DNA from: Planctomycetota bacterium
GTDB lineage: Bacteria > Planctomycetota > Planctomycetia > Planctomycetales > Planctomycetaceae
Assembly: GCA_022600195.1 (NCBI GenBank)
Contig: JAHZKX010000011.1
Span: 87,501-151,500 of the forward strand
Length of the DNA: 64,000 bases
Reading direction: 5' to 3'
In this document: positions 18,106 to 26,372 of the stretch, piece by piece
Numbering within the stretch: position 1 is the stretch's first letter
How the letters are laid out: each line of letters begins with the position of its first letter
Notes under the pieces: model-generated
The model's database searches: none
Told to the model about the DNA's origin: nothing
Seen by the model: only the letters and a program-made list of their open reading frames with translations
Translations under genes and position numbers: made by a program

Positions 18106-18555
18106 TCAATTCCGGAAATCGGGATCGTTCAGCTCAACGGGAGTCTCAAATAGCAGTTTTGTTTTGTTATCAAATAAAGTAAGTAACGCCCAAATCCCAA
18201 GTGCAGTTCCCAGAGGTGCTGATAGACAACCAATGGCAGCCCCAATGATGCAGACTGTCCGATTTTTTTTCTGCAACATCAACAGTCCTGTGAGGAAGGT
18301 AGATATCACAAAAAGTACTCCCAAAACTCCCATCACAATATAGAAATAGATCATAACATCCATCATAGGTGCCATCATTTCCATGGGATCTGGTTGACCT
18401 TCCGGGACGGGAAATCCCATCGTTGAAAACCTGCGAAACATCATATAATGCAGCGGCAATAACATCAGCATTAAAAACGAGAAACCAGCGAAAGCAAAAT
18501 AGAGTACTGCAATCGTTTTAATTTGTTTTTCAATTTTTTCAGTCGCTATGGACAT
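18106..18555 (-). CDS. Small four-helix membrane protein, unknown function
   Basis: 149 residues from the ATG at 18555; a TTG thirty bases upstream would add ten residues. Four hydrophobic segments are visible: about residues 17-40, a methionine-rich linker followed by 68-92, 93-100 onward into LLMLQ, and a GAAIGCLSAPLGTALGIW segment near 108-130. The linker has the unusual run DPMEMMAPMMDVMIYF. This resembles small membrane proteins of the DUF4190 or DoxX kind, but I cannot assign it. The gene lies downstream of the DUF2071 gene on the same strand with a 73-base gap. Confidence 0.65.
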   Translation of the reverse strand: MSIATEKIEKQIKTIAVLYFAFAGFSFLMLMLLPLHYMMFRRFSTMGFPVPEGQPDPMEMMAPMMDVMIYFYIVMGVLGVLFVISTFLTGLLMLQKKNRTVCIIGAAIGCLSAPLGTALGIWALLTLFDNKTKLLFETPVELNDPDFRN

Positions 18556-18628
18556 GCTTGATAACTCGCTAGGACTGGGAAACAAGGGAATCCATTCGTG
18601 TGTGCCTTTACAAAGTGAACGAGTACCT

Positions 18629-19369
18629 TTATGTCTCTATGGTTGCAGGACAGCATAAATCCTGGCGGCTATGCCATTCATGCGGAATGCCGCGCATTAA
18701 TAAGGCACAGTCAAACTCAACAGACCCCAAAGGAAACTGATGGGAATCATCAAAAAAACTGGATTCGATACTTTCAATCTGAAGCGGTTCCGCACTCCAG
18801 TCCAGACATCTTAATTCCAAGCCATCATAGCGTCCTTCTGCATCACTGGTTGAATACCCAAGCGAACCTTGTTCAAAAAACTCAGAGGCTGCTGCTAATG
18901 AATCAAAAATAGACGATTCCGGTAGACGATCTGTTATTGAACCAACCACTTTCATCTGTGCCTGGCCATCTTTGCTCTTCATAGAAACCGAAAAATGATC
19001 TTCCGATTCCGATACTGTAAACGAGGCATGGTGATGAGTGCCCGGAAAGATTCTGCCCCCCGCCAGTGCATTCAGACAGGAATCAGTATCGCGACGATTC
19101 ACATAGACGCCCTCATGCGTTTGACCATCCACATCCCATTCGACGGCGAAACGATGGGCAGCATTTTCAGAACGAATGCCCCACGAAAAAGGCATGATGC
19201 GTGGGCGAACATTTTTGAGACGAATCAGACAGACCCCGCCGATCGCATAACCGCCTGTCAATTTTGGACGAAAAGGAGCAGGCAACACACGTGACATGAC
19301 CTCGGGATCAATGCGAAAATTCGCCAGTATACGGCGATCAATGATGCCTTCGATTACTGGAATTCGCAT
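18629..19369 (-). CDS. DUF2071 (YqjF-like) family protein
   Basis: 246 residues from the ATG at 19369. A TTG at 19420 gives 17 extra residues and is less likely. The start NFRIDPEVMSRVLPAPFRPK and the later GGVCLIRLKNVRPR and ENAAHRFAVEWD are hallmarks of DUF2071/COG3361. That family has a fold related to acetoacetate decarboxylase, but no agreed function. No signal peptide or membrane segment is seen. The 404-base region upstream (19421-19824) separates it from the divergent outer-membrane protein gene. Confidence 0.8.
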   Translation of the reverse strand: MRIPVIEGIIDRRILANFRIDPEVMSRVLPAPFRPKLTGGYAIGGVCLIRLKNVRPRIMPFSWGIRSENAAHRFAVEWDVDGQTHEGVYVNRRDTDSCLNALAGGRIFPGTHHHASFTVSESEDHFSVSMKSKDGQAQMKVVGSITDRLPESSIFDSLAAASEFFEQGSLGYSTSDAEGRYDGLELRCLDWSAEPLQIESIESSFFDDSHQFPLGSVEFDCALLMRGIPHEWHSRQDLCCPATIET

Positions 19370-19420
19370 AACAGGCTCACTTAAGAAAAACTCTTTGTTT
19401 CCTCGAAACCAATTACCCAA

Positions 19421-19824
19421 ACGTACACCCTTGCACAGTTTTTGTCAATGTGACCCCAAAACCATTCGTAATCTTCACCCCATGCCGATCGCATTTCCAG
19501 ACATTTCGTTCGGCACAACCCGTATAACCTGCATTTGCCCGACAGTCAATCATTTTGAATAAACTGGATTATTCTGAACATGCCGTTCATTTCGTACAGA
19601 AATCAATACTCCAAAATCCAGATGGATGCACACATTAGCTCCAAGACTCATAACCGCCTGAAACTGAACAACGCCGCTCCCGATTTATCAGAAAAAGAGT
19701 TATGTCCCTCAAAATCCAGCCGATATCGTAAGTGTTGCCTGCACTGTATGCCTTCGTAAAAATCACAACACATCACTAATTCGTCACAACTGTTGAATGG
19801 AATCATTAAGTCATTGGGGACAAG
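19421..19824. other. Divergent intergenic region
   Basis: Lies between the leftward DUF2071 gene and the rightward barrel gene, so it must contain both promoters, but no strong promoter pair stands out. A GGGGA ribosome site at about 19815-19820 precedes the barrel gene's ATG. I see no gene or stable hairpin. Confidence 0.4.
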
Positions 19825-20694
19825 ATGAGAGCGACAAAAATTCTCACGATCGCGTTACTTGCGATTACCGCTGGTTGGGGTTCTGCCAGCAGGTTGTCAG
19901 CGGATGAATTCGAAGCCAGCGAATTCGAAGCCAGTGAATTCGAGTATTTTAACGACATAGATCGATTTACAGGTGAAACGGAAGCGTTTACATCAGCGGA
20001 AACGGAACCTTTCAATGAGGAAGGATATTTTTCTGCATCGCATTTAGATGATTGGACCGAGAATACGACGCTCTACCTCTCGGCTAACAACTATCTCTCA
20101 TTAAATCATTTAGAAAGTGGGGGATTCAACACAAATTTCTTAGTACCCAATCTGGGTACGGACAGTAATGTTTCCTATGACTTTGGACTGGCGCTGGGAG
20201 CCAGAATCCCATTCTGTTGCAAAGCCCTTCGCATTGAAGTGGAAGGAGCATTCCGGGATCTCGGGGGATTAATGTCTGAGAGCATGCGACCCGAAAGTGC
20301 CAGCACAAACTATCAAGTTGATTACGATGATCGCTGGAGTGTCATGACAAACTTCTGGCTTGATTTTCCCGTCCATGAAACAAAAACCATTTACATCGGC
20401 GGCGGCATTGGTGCCAATGGCGGACGACTATCCGTGAATGACGGTACCCTGGGTGGACAAGGACGATTTTCTGAGTTTGCCTGGCAAATTGGATGCGGGA
20501 TCACCTGGGAACGAACTGAGCGTTGGATTATCGATATTGGTTACCGTTACATAGATTACGGATCATCGGCTGTGTCGTTATCACTCAACTCCAATAATTT
20601 TCCAGCCGGGCATTACACGGCAGATTTAACGGCACATCAAATAATGATCGGCTTTCGATACAAGTCTTTGGGAAATTTGTTTACCGGAAGATAA
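19825..20694 (+). CDS. Outer-membrane beta-barrel protein
   Basis: 289 residues with a signal peptide (residues 1-26). After an acidic, Phe/Glu-rich linker (about 27-75) come alternating amphipathic strands: NTTLYLSANNYLSL, NVSYDFGLALGARIPF, KALRIEVEGAFRDLG, KTIYIGGGIGANGG, FSEFAWQIGCGITWE and RWIIDIGYRYIDYG. The last strand ends HQIMIGFRYKSLG. This is the pattern of an eight-stranded OmpA/OmpW-like barrel. The linker includes a short tandem duplication (EFEAS repeated). No enzymatic role is expected; it is likely a surface or porin-like protein. Confidence 0.78.
   Translation: MRATKILTIALLAITAGWGSASRLSADEFEASEFEASEFEYFNDIDRFTGETEAFTSAETEPFNEEGYFSASHLDDWTENTTLYLSANNYLSLNHLESGGFNTNFLVPNLGTDSNVSYDFGLALGARIPFCCKALRIEVEGAFRDLGGLMSESMRPESASTNYQVDYDDRWSVMTNFWLDFPVHETKTIYIGGGIGANGGRLSVNDGTLGGQGRFSEFAWQIGCGITWERTERWIIDIGYRYIDYGSSAVSLSLNSNNFPAGHYTADLTAHQIMIGFRYKSLGNLFTGR
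19906..19944 (+). repeat. 15-base tandem repeat inside the barrel gene
   Basis: GAATTCGAAGCCAGC (19906-19920) is repeated as GAATTCGAAGCCAGT (19921-19935) and partly as GAATTCGAG (19936-19944). It encodes EFEAS-EFEAS-EFE in the acidic linker before the barrel. The 15-base unit keeps the reading frame, so copy number could vary without breaking the gene. Confidence 0.9.
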
Positions 20695-20732
20695 AGTTGA
20701 CGGAAGCAGTAAAAACTCGCTTTGTGATCTAA

Positions 20733-21863
20733 CTATCTTCGAAAGGTCTTGGGCTCAACGTTTCCGCTCTGTTCCTGATTGTGCGTTTCTTCATTCGGTT
20801 CAACAACAAACAGGTTAGTTGAAAGCTCTTCGACAACCTGGCCTTCAAGTCCATCCTCTTCAGACCGAAATCGTCTAACTTGCGATGGTTTCGTTCCTTT
20901 AGGAAGCATACCCAGGTTGCAAATGGGCTCTCCAGGACTGATCGCAGGCAGGGTTGTCATGCCGATCACGACTGCATCAAATGGGGAATACAACATGCTG
21001 CGTTCTCGACCAAGCAATGTTGTATTGGTGGCAATCGGTTGATCTTTTTCAATGATATCTCCAGGTTTAACATGGAACTTGAGAAAGCCGCCACGTTCCG
21101 CACGTACCCAGGTTGATTTGTTAACAACGACCTGATAATCAGGGCTTTCCGGTTCCCCTTCCAGCATTTTCAAATCGCGAAGCACATTTCTGACGCCGCG
21201 TACTGCCGACTCTACAATCCCCGGCTCAACTTTCCAGACTTCTCCGCCTTCCATAATGATTGTAGGACAACCACTATTACATGCTTCGCGGCGAAACGCA
21301 CCGGCTGGCCCCTTACCATTCATGATAATTTCGGAACCGAATGCCTTAGCAATCCGTTGTACTTCCGGATTCGTCATGTCGCCTCGAACATTAGGATAGT
21401 TTGTACGACGCACGGAAGCAGTGTGCAAATCTATGCCGTAATCACAACGCGAAACGATTTCCTTAAAAATAATCCGAGCCATGCGACTGGCCAGACTGCC
21501 ATTCGCAGTGCCAGGAAAAGAACGATTCAGATCACGACGATCAGGTAGATAACGGGAATGACGATCAAAGGCGAGAAGATTTAGCACCGGCACAAAGATA
21601 ACTGACCCACGCAGTAAGTGAAAATCCGTGTCTTGAACTAATTCACGAATTGCTCCGGTACCATTAATTTCGTCGCCATGAAGTGCCGCAGTGACGAAAA
21701 CCACTGGGCCCTCTTCCACGGCGCGGCGAATGTGAATTGGGATGTTCACCGTCATACTGCTATAGCTCTCACTGACAGCAAGTTTGACATCACGTGATTC
21801 ACCAGCCTGAATAGATTCTCCATTCCATTCGCTAACAGACTTCCGTTCGCGGGGTTTCGTCAT
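20733..21863 (-). CDS. M14/aspartoacylase-family hydrolase of the RimK cluster
   Basis: 376 residues, cytoplasmic. Zinc ligands fit the succinylglutamate desuccinylase/aspartoacylase branch: His62 and Glu65 in ALHGDEINGTG and His147 in IDLHTAS, with substrate-binding Arg in DLNRSFPG and a catalytic Glu in IIMEGGEVW. Residues about 240-340 form a beta-rich tail (WVRAERGGFLKFHVKPGD). Related proteins remove amino acids or acyl groups from N- or C-terminal amides. The gene begins 7 bases after the RimK-like ligase gene. In such clusters it is thought to trim or recycle the ligase product, but the substrate is unknown. Confidence 0.88.
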   Translation of the reverse strand: MTKPRERKSVSEWNGESIQAGESRDVKLAVSESYSSMTVNIPIHIRRAVEEGPVVFVTAALHGDEINGTGAIRELVQDTDFHLLRGSVIFVPVLNLLAFDRHSRYLPDRRDLNRSFPGTANGSLASRMARIIFKEIVSRCDYGIDLHTASVRRTNYPNVRGDMTNPEVQRIAKAFGSEIIMNGKGPAGAFRREACNSGCPTIIMEGGEVWKVEPGIVESAVRGVRNVLRDLKMLEGEPESPDYQVVVNKSTWVRAERGGFLKFHVKPGDIIEKDQPIATNTTLLGRERSMLYSPFDAVVIGMTTLPAISPGEPICNLGMLPKGTKPSQVRRFRSEEDGLEGQVVEELSTNLFVVEPNEETHNQEQSGNVEPKTFRR

Positions 21864-21870
21864 AAGCGCA

Positions 21871-23121
21871 TTAGCCTTTATCTAATGGTAACGAGTCAGT
21901 TGCGAATTCGCCTGACTCTGCATGCACTTCATCTGCGACTGGCAAATCTGGCAGGTCCTGAACTTCTGGGCGTCTTTTGCGACGCGTTTTCGCAGGTATC
22001 AAATCACGCATCAGTTCGAGTTTACCAAAACAAAGCAGTCGATCCCCTGCTTCCAGTTGTCGATTTGATCGTGGGTTGGGAATGACGATTGTCCCTCGAT
22101 AGAGAGTGAGTACGTTGATGTCTTTATCACGCAATCCTGATTGGATGATCTCCTTACCCACATATTCAGAGCCTTCGGGAATATGAATCTCTGTGACACC
22201 ATAACCACGGCTGACAGTCAATCTTTGGCGCAGGTCGATCTCGGGAAAATCTACCTGAGCAGCAATGTAGTCCACAATGACCCCCGCTACATCAAGCTGA
22301 GTAGATCTTTCGATTCCTTCCAAACCCGGCGAAGAATTGATCTCCATGATTTGTGGTCCGTTTTTACCTTCCAGAATGTCGACACCTGCAACGCGAAGTC
22401 CCATAATCTGAGCGGCACGGACAGCAGTTTTACAATACGTTTCATCGAGTGTAACTGGTTCAGTACGACCACCCCGATGAACATTGCTGCGAAACTCCTG
22501 ACCTTGTGCAACCCGACGCATTGCAGCAACAACCCGATCACCGACCACAAATGCCCGGATATCACGACCTTTACTTTCGGCTACAAATTTCTGAATTAGT
22601 ACGTTCTGTTTTTGACTTTGCAGCATTTCGATAATGGCTTTGGCCGAATTCACCGATTCAGCAAGCAACACACCGATCCCCTGTGTCCCTTCCAGCAGTT
22701 TGATTACAACAGGAGCGCCTCCCACGCGTTCGATGGCTGGCAACACATCCTTTTTATCACGAACGAACGTGGTTTGTGGTATACCAATCTGATGCCGACT
22801 CAGAATTTGAAGACTTCGAAGTTTGTCTCGCGAGTTGGAAATTCCGGAGGACGAATTCGCACAGAAAACATCCATCTGCTCGAATTGTCGTACGACTGCA
22901 GTACCGAAATAGGTAATTGATGCGCCGATACGTGGCAACACGGCATCGTAATCGGAGAGAGGCTTTTGGCGAAAGTAAAGATCGGGCTCCGCTTGTTTCA
23001 AGTCAATCGCGAAATTCAGCGTATTCAATACTTTAGCCTTGAATCCACGTTGCATCGCCGCTTCGCGCAGTCGACGGGTGCTGTAGCATTGCGGGCTGGT
23101 TGAGAGAATTGCAAGTTTCAT
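21871..23121 (-). CDS. rimK: RimK-type ATP-grasp glutamate ligase with RCK_C (TrkA-C) tail
   Basis: 416 residues. The N-terminal half is RimK-like: MKLAILSTSPQCYSTRRL, then the lid/ATP site with PVVIKLLEGTQGIGVLLAES, GRDIRAFVVGDRVVAAM and MEINSSPGLEGIE, all standard for the alpha-L-glutamate ligase ATP-grasp fold. Residues about 305-385 are an RCK_C/TrkA-C-type domain (EIHIPEGSEYVGKEI, LTLYRGTIVIPNPRSNRQLEAGDRL spread over two motifs), which usually binds a nucleotide or small ligand. The enzyme would add glutamate to a protein or peptide, and the tail may gate activity. It lies between the RimB-like protease and the M14-type hydrolase. The symbol denotes the family; the target may not be ribosomal protein S6. 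Confidence 0.88.
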   Translation of the reverse strand: MKLAILSTSPQCYSTRRLREAAMQRGFKAKVLNTLNFAIDLKQAEPDLYFRQKPLSDYDAVLPRIGASITYFGTAVVRQFEQMDVFCANSSSGISNSRDKLRSLQILSRHQIGIPQTTFVRDKKDVLPAIERVGGAPVVIKLLEGTQGIGVLLAESVNSAKAIIEMLQSQKQNVLIQKFVAESKGRDIRAFVVGDRVVAAMRRVAQGQEFRSNVHRGGRTEPVTLDETYCKTAVRAAQIMGLRVAGVDILEGKNGPQIMEINSSPGLEGIERSTQLDVAGVIVDYIAAQVDFPEIDLRQRLTVSRGYGVTEIHIPEGSEYVGKEIIQSGLRDKDINVLTLYRGTIVIPNPRSNRQLEAGDRLLCFGKLELMRDLIPAKTRRKRRPEVQDLPDLPVADEVHAESGEFATDSLPLDKG

Positions 23122-23163
23122 CGATGCTCTTTCAGTACCTGATTAGTTGTAGCGCTTCAGTAT

Positions 23164-23718
23164 TTATTTTTGTTTAGGTTTCTTCCTGGTCTTCGCCTTT
23201 GTTCTTTTCTTGCGCAGTGGCTTGCCTCCGTAGTAGGATTTCCCCGCATCAACAAGAAATCTCTGGCGAAACGCTTCTCGTCCCAATAACATACGAAAAC
23301 CCATTTCGTCGCGATTTGCAAGTGTCAACTCGACAGGCCAGACCACTCCCAGCAATTCAATGTTGGTAATAATCACCGGCCGTCGGGTAGACTTGCCACT
23401 GGAACTACGAATTGATCGAAACTCCAGGATTTTGGCCTCAGTCTGTACGATCTCATTGGTTTTCCGTTGAACAGGGTGAACTTTAAACCTGATCCAGTTC
23501 ACTCCGTCCCGCTCAAACTCTTGCAAATCATAAGCGTGCAAAGATGAAGAACGGGCACCAGTATCAACTTTTACTTTGATCGATTTAATCCCCAAACTGG
23601 GGAGGCTCACCCATTCGCGCCAACCAATAACAGGCAGGCCAGACTGTTTTCTTACATTAGTTTTTTTTGGTCTCGTCACGTTCTCTACAAGGCCTCTCTT
23701 TTTATTTATGGGCCTCAT
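23164..23718 (-). CDS. RimB-like retropepsin-fold protease (PF05618)
   Basis: 184 residues. The family start is clear: VIGWREWVSLPSLGI and KVKVDTGARSSSLHAYD, with Asp52 in the DTGA motif of aspartyl/retropepsin-like proteins. It ends with RMLLGREAF and a lysine/arginine-rich tail. The family has been annotated both as ATP-dependent zinc protease and as a retropepsin-like partner of RimK. It is first in a three-gene operon, 42 bases before the ligase. An AGGT site lies just ahead of the ATG. Confidence 0.87.
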   Translation of the reverse strand: MRPINKKRGLVENVTRPKKTNVRKQSGLPVIGWREWVSLPSLGIKSIKVKVDTGARSSSLHAYDLQEFERDGVNWIRFKVHPVQRKTNEIVQTEAKILEFRSIRSSSGKSTRRPVIITNIELLGVVWPVELTLANRDEMGFRMLLGREAFRQRFLVDAGKSYYGGKPLRKKRTKAKTRKKPKQK

Positions 23719-23869
23719 TTTACCTGCGATTCTCTCATTCTGCCAGTTCTGCTCGTCCTCATTTCACTGATTCTGTTGCTTAAATTTATACAACACAATC
23801 ACAACCCTCAGAATATGGAAAACCCTCGGTTAAATTAGAATGAACATATTAACTTTTTGTTGACCATAC

Positions 23870-24198
23870 CTAGATATCCTCTATCAAGTGATCAAATTGT
23901 CTTAGATATTTTAACAACTGCTGTGCCTCTTCAACATAACTGTGATATTCATAATCTCTTAACGCCATAAGCCCAACTTGACTCTGGAAAGGAGATTTCC
24001 CATTGCTGACTGCTTCATGTGCGTTGGGTATAAAGGCTAATTGATGCCACCATTTAAAAGAAGGTGCCTCAGAAAAGCTGACCGCCCTAATTTGGTCGAT
24101 TTGTCTGACTAGAACTTGATCCGCTACATCTCGGCTTCGATTTCATTAAGTGTTTCTGATACCTTCTGAGATTTTTCCGACTGTTTCTCCCCAGACAT
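23870..24198 (-). pseudogene. Small gene broken by a frameshift, unknown product
   Basis: The minus strand from the ATG at 24198 (GAAGG 8 bases upstream) encodes MSGEKQSEKSQKVSETLNEI and stops a few codons later. One frame over, a stop-free stretch runs to TAG at 23870-23872. It includes DVADQVLVRQIDQIRAVSF, FKWWHQLAFIPNAHEA and YLRQFDHLIEDI, which look like real protein. That second frame has no start codon near its beginning. Joined by one shift near 24120-24135 the product would be about 108 residues. I recognise no family. It could be a decayed gene, a sequencing error or, less likely, programmed frameshifting. The rest of 23719-24239 shows nothing further. Confidence 0.5.
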
Positions 24199-24239
24199 AT
24201 CGTATACCTTCATAGACTGGACGGCAAGAATGTATACAT

Positions 24240-24276
24240 AAAAAAACAGGCTCTGCCCATTCAGAGCAAAGCCTGT
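24240..24276 (-). terminator. Intrinsic terminator after the PDZ gene
   Basis: On the minus strand an 11-pair stem (24266-24276 with 24246-24256, one G-T pair) and 9-base loop are followed by a run of T residues (24240-24246 as A on the plus strand). It ends the leftward PDZ-protein transcript. Confidence 0.88.
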
Positions 24277-24308
24277 AGATCTCTATGTTTTAGTGACTCA
24301 GCCGTGAT

Positions 24309-25049
24309 TCAGTTGCCAGGGCTTGTACCAAAATTCATCGGAGCAGATTGATCCAGCTTGGGAGCATACTCGTAAGGAGCCGCATATTGATACTTCAATG
24401 GTGCCTTGGGATTGACGAGATACTCATCATCGTTTCCAAAATTAGATGCAGAAGGAAAGCGAGGCGTTAAGGCACGTGAAGGATTACCTCCTGCAGGTGC
24501 ATTGATTCTTTCTGACCAGCCTAATGTCACATTGACTGAACTAACCGCTCCTTGCTCTCCAACTTGAATAACCGACAGTTTTACATTCTGACCCGGTTGC
24601 GCTTTGGCAAGCAGAGCATTTAACTGGCGAACTGAAGCCAGCCGATGTGATCCGAATGACAAAATGATATCGTACTTCATCAGTCCTGCTTTCTCTGCGG
24701 GAGAACCAGGTGCCACGTGCATGATCACAACTCCATATCCGGGATTACCATCAAGGTTCGTCCCTACTCCCGTCCACCAGTCCGGTGCACCATTTGTCAA
24801 ATGAGCTGCCAAAGGTCCCGAAGCATCGGTCGCCACCACACCGAGTGTCGCTTTATAATACTTCGAATAATGTTGATTCAATCTCGCTTTATGCGCGTCA
24901 CTCATCATGGCCGCATATTTCTGACGGGCTTTTGAAGCTGTTTTGTTGTTGACAGCACCTTCTTGAGCCTGTGATTCATAATTCACGACCAAAAAGAGTG
25001 TGAGAAGACAAAGCAAGCCTTTGCTTGAAAGAGACTTCTGCAAATTCAT
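24309..25049 (-). CDS. Exported PDZ-domain protein
   Basis: 246 residues with a signal peptide (residues 1-28, ending ESQAQ). Residues about 100-175 form a PDZ domain: GYGVVIMHVAPGSPAEKAGL is the carboxylate-binding loop and following helix, then YDIILSFGSHRLASVRQL. No protease domain is attached, so it is not a DegP-type enzyme. It could hold or recruit C-termini of other envelope proteins. The tail is proline/tyrosine-rich and low in structure. The gene has its own promoter candidate at 25158-25185 and terminator at 24240-24276. Confidence 0.8.
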   Translation of the reverse strand: MNLQKSLSSKGLLCLLTLFLVVNYESQAQEGAVNNKTASKARQKYAAMMSDAHKARLNQHYSKYYKATLGVVATDASGPLAAHLTNGAPDWWTGVGTNLDGNPGYGVVIMHVAPGSPAEKAGLMKYDIILSFGSHRLASVRQLNALLAKAQPGQNVKLSVIQVGEQGAVSSVNVTLGWSERINAPAGGNPSRALTPRFPSASNFGNDDEYLVNPKAPLKYQYAAPYEYAPKLDQSAPMNFGTSPGN

Positions 25050-25130
25050 CTTAGTAACCCTTTATCTCAAAAATTGTACAAGACTCATGAAATTTGTTTG
25101 CTGAGCAACTCGATTTGAGGGCAATCAGAC

Positions 25131-25156
25131 AATTAACGCAATTAACGCATTTAACC
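25131..25156 (-). repeat. 9-base tandem repeats at the PDZ gene's transcription start
   Basis: AATTAACGC occurs at 25131-25139 and 25140-25148, followed by a degenerate third copy ATTTAACC at 25149-25156. The array sits directly downstream of the -10 candidate, around the expected start site. This would be a suitable place for an operator or for an early-transcript element. Confidence 0.6.
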
Positions 25157-25157
25157 T

Positions 25158-25185
25158 ATCCTATCCCACACGCACATCTTGTCAA
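25158..25185 (-). promoter_or_regulatory. Candidate sigma70-type promoter for the PDZ gene
   Basis: On the minus strand a perfect TTGACA (25180-25185) is followed after 16 bases by TAGGAT (25158-25163, four of six). Transcription would start near 25151, about 100 bases upstream of the ATG at 25049, and run through the 9-base repeats. Confidence 0.5.
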
Positions 25186-25399
25186 ATACGGAAACCAAAA
25201 TATGTTGATTATTTGCAACATCACCATTCCTGAGACGTGACATCAGATTCCTGTCAGGCCCTCCTTGTGAATACGGTTATTCAGTTTAAGAATCGCAGGC
25301 CTTTGATGGACGCCTCTAAGCTAACTGATATCATTGAGTATGAAATTCATCGTCCTAAACTAGTGAATTGCAGTTACCAACCCGAGAGTTTGATAGAAT

Positions 25400-26314
25400 A
25401 TGAGCCGTACGATCACAATTGCCGTAGCGCAAATGGGGCCAATACCTCTTGCACAAACGAAACCCGAAGTCGTCGCGCGTTTAATTGGTTTGCTTCGAGA
25501 AGCCTCTGCTCAAGGTTGTGAGCTGCTCCTTTTTCCAGAATGTTGTTTGACTGCGTTCTTTCCTCATTGGTTTATAGAAGATCAATCCGAGATTGATACA
25601 TTTTTTGAACGCGAAATGCCCAGTCCAGTAACGCAGCCTTTGTTTGACGAAGCCCGGCGACTTAAAGTGGGCTTCTGTCTCGGCTACGCAGAAATCGTCG
25701 AAGAAAAGGGAGTCATCCACCGCTACAATTCTTCACTTCTTGTAGAGCGTGATGGTCGAATCGTCGGCAAACATCGCAAAATCCATCTTCCCGGCCACCA
25801 GGAACACCGACCACAAAATCCATTTCAAAATCTTGAAAAACGTTATTTTGATGTTGGCAATCTCGGCTTTCAGGTCTGGAATGCTTTTGGCGGAATCGTA
25901 GGCATGTGCATTTGCAATGACCGCCGCTGGGCAGAAACGTACCGCGTCCTGGGATTGCAGGGAGTCGAACTCGTTCTACTAGGTTATAATACGCCGATGG
26001 AAATCCCTGAATATCCCGAGCTTAATCCACTTGTCGGATTTCATAACCAACTGAGCATGCAGGCAGGCGCCTATCAAAATGGTACCTGGGTTTTGGGTGC
26101 AGCCAAGACAGGCTGTGAAGAGGGTGTAGAACAACTGGCCGAAAGCTGCGTGATCGCGCCCTCTGGTGAAATTCGTGCAGTCGCGAAAACCAATCATGAC
26201 GAATTGATTGTACACGCCTGCGACCTGGATGAAACAATTCCCTATAAAGAGGGGCTCCTCAACTTCGAAATAAACCGTCGCGTAGAGTATTATCAGTTGA
26301 TTACACAACAGTAA
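25400..26314 (+). CDS. N-carbamoyl-D-amino acid amidohydrolase-like nitrilase-fold enzyme
   Basis: 304 residues, the same length as the well-studied Agrobacterium D-carbamoylase. The Glu-Lys-Cys triad falls on the same numbers as in that enzyme: Glu47 (LLLFPE), Lys127 (KHRKIHLPG) and Cys172 (CICNDRRW). Other shared elements are the FFP tract after the Glu, LEKRYF, GYNTP and SMQAGAYQNG. The enzyme would hydrolyse N-carbamoyl-D-amino acids to the amino acid, CO2 and ammonia in the cytoplasm. No hydantoinase or racemase gene is adjacent, so the physiological substrate may differ. A sulfatase gene begins about 58 bases downstream. Confidence 0.88.
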   Translation: MSRTITIAVAQMGPIPLAQTKPEVVARLIGLLREASAQGCELLLFPECCLTAFFPHWFIEDQSEIDTFFEREMPSPVTQPLFDEARRLKVGFCLGYAEIVEEKGVIHRYNSSLLVERDGRIVGKHRKIHLPGHQEHRPQNPFQNLEKRYFDVGNLGFQVWNAFGGIVGMCICNDRRWAETYRVLGLQGVELVLLGYNTPMEIPEYPELNPLVGFHNQLSMQAGAYQNGTWVLGAAKTGCEEGVEQLAESCVIAPSGEIRAVAKTNHDELIVHACDLDETIPYKEGLLNFEINRRVEYYQLITQQ

Positions 26315-26372
26315 AACCAGAAAATGATCCTTCCTGGATATTTTTTTGCTCAATGAGAAAGACGACATCACC

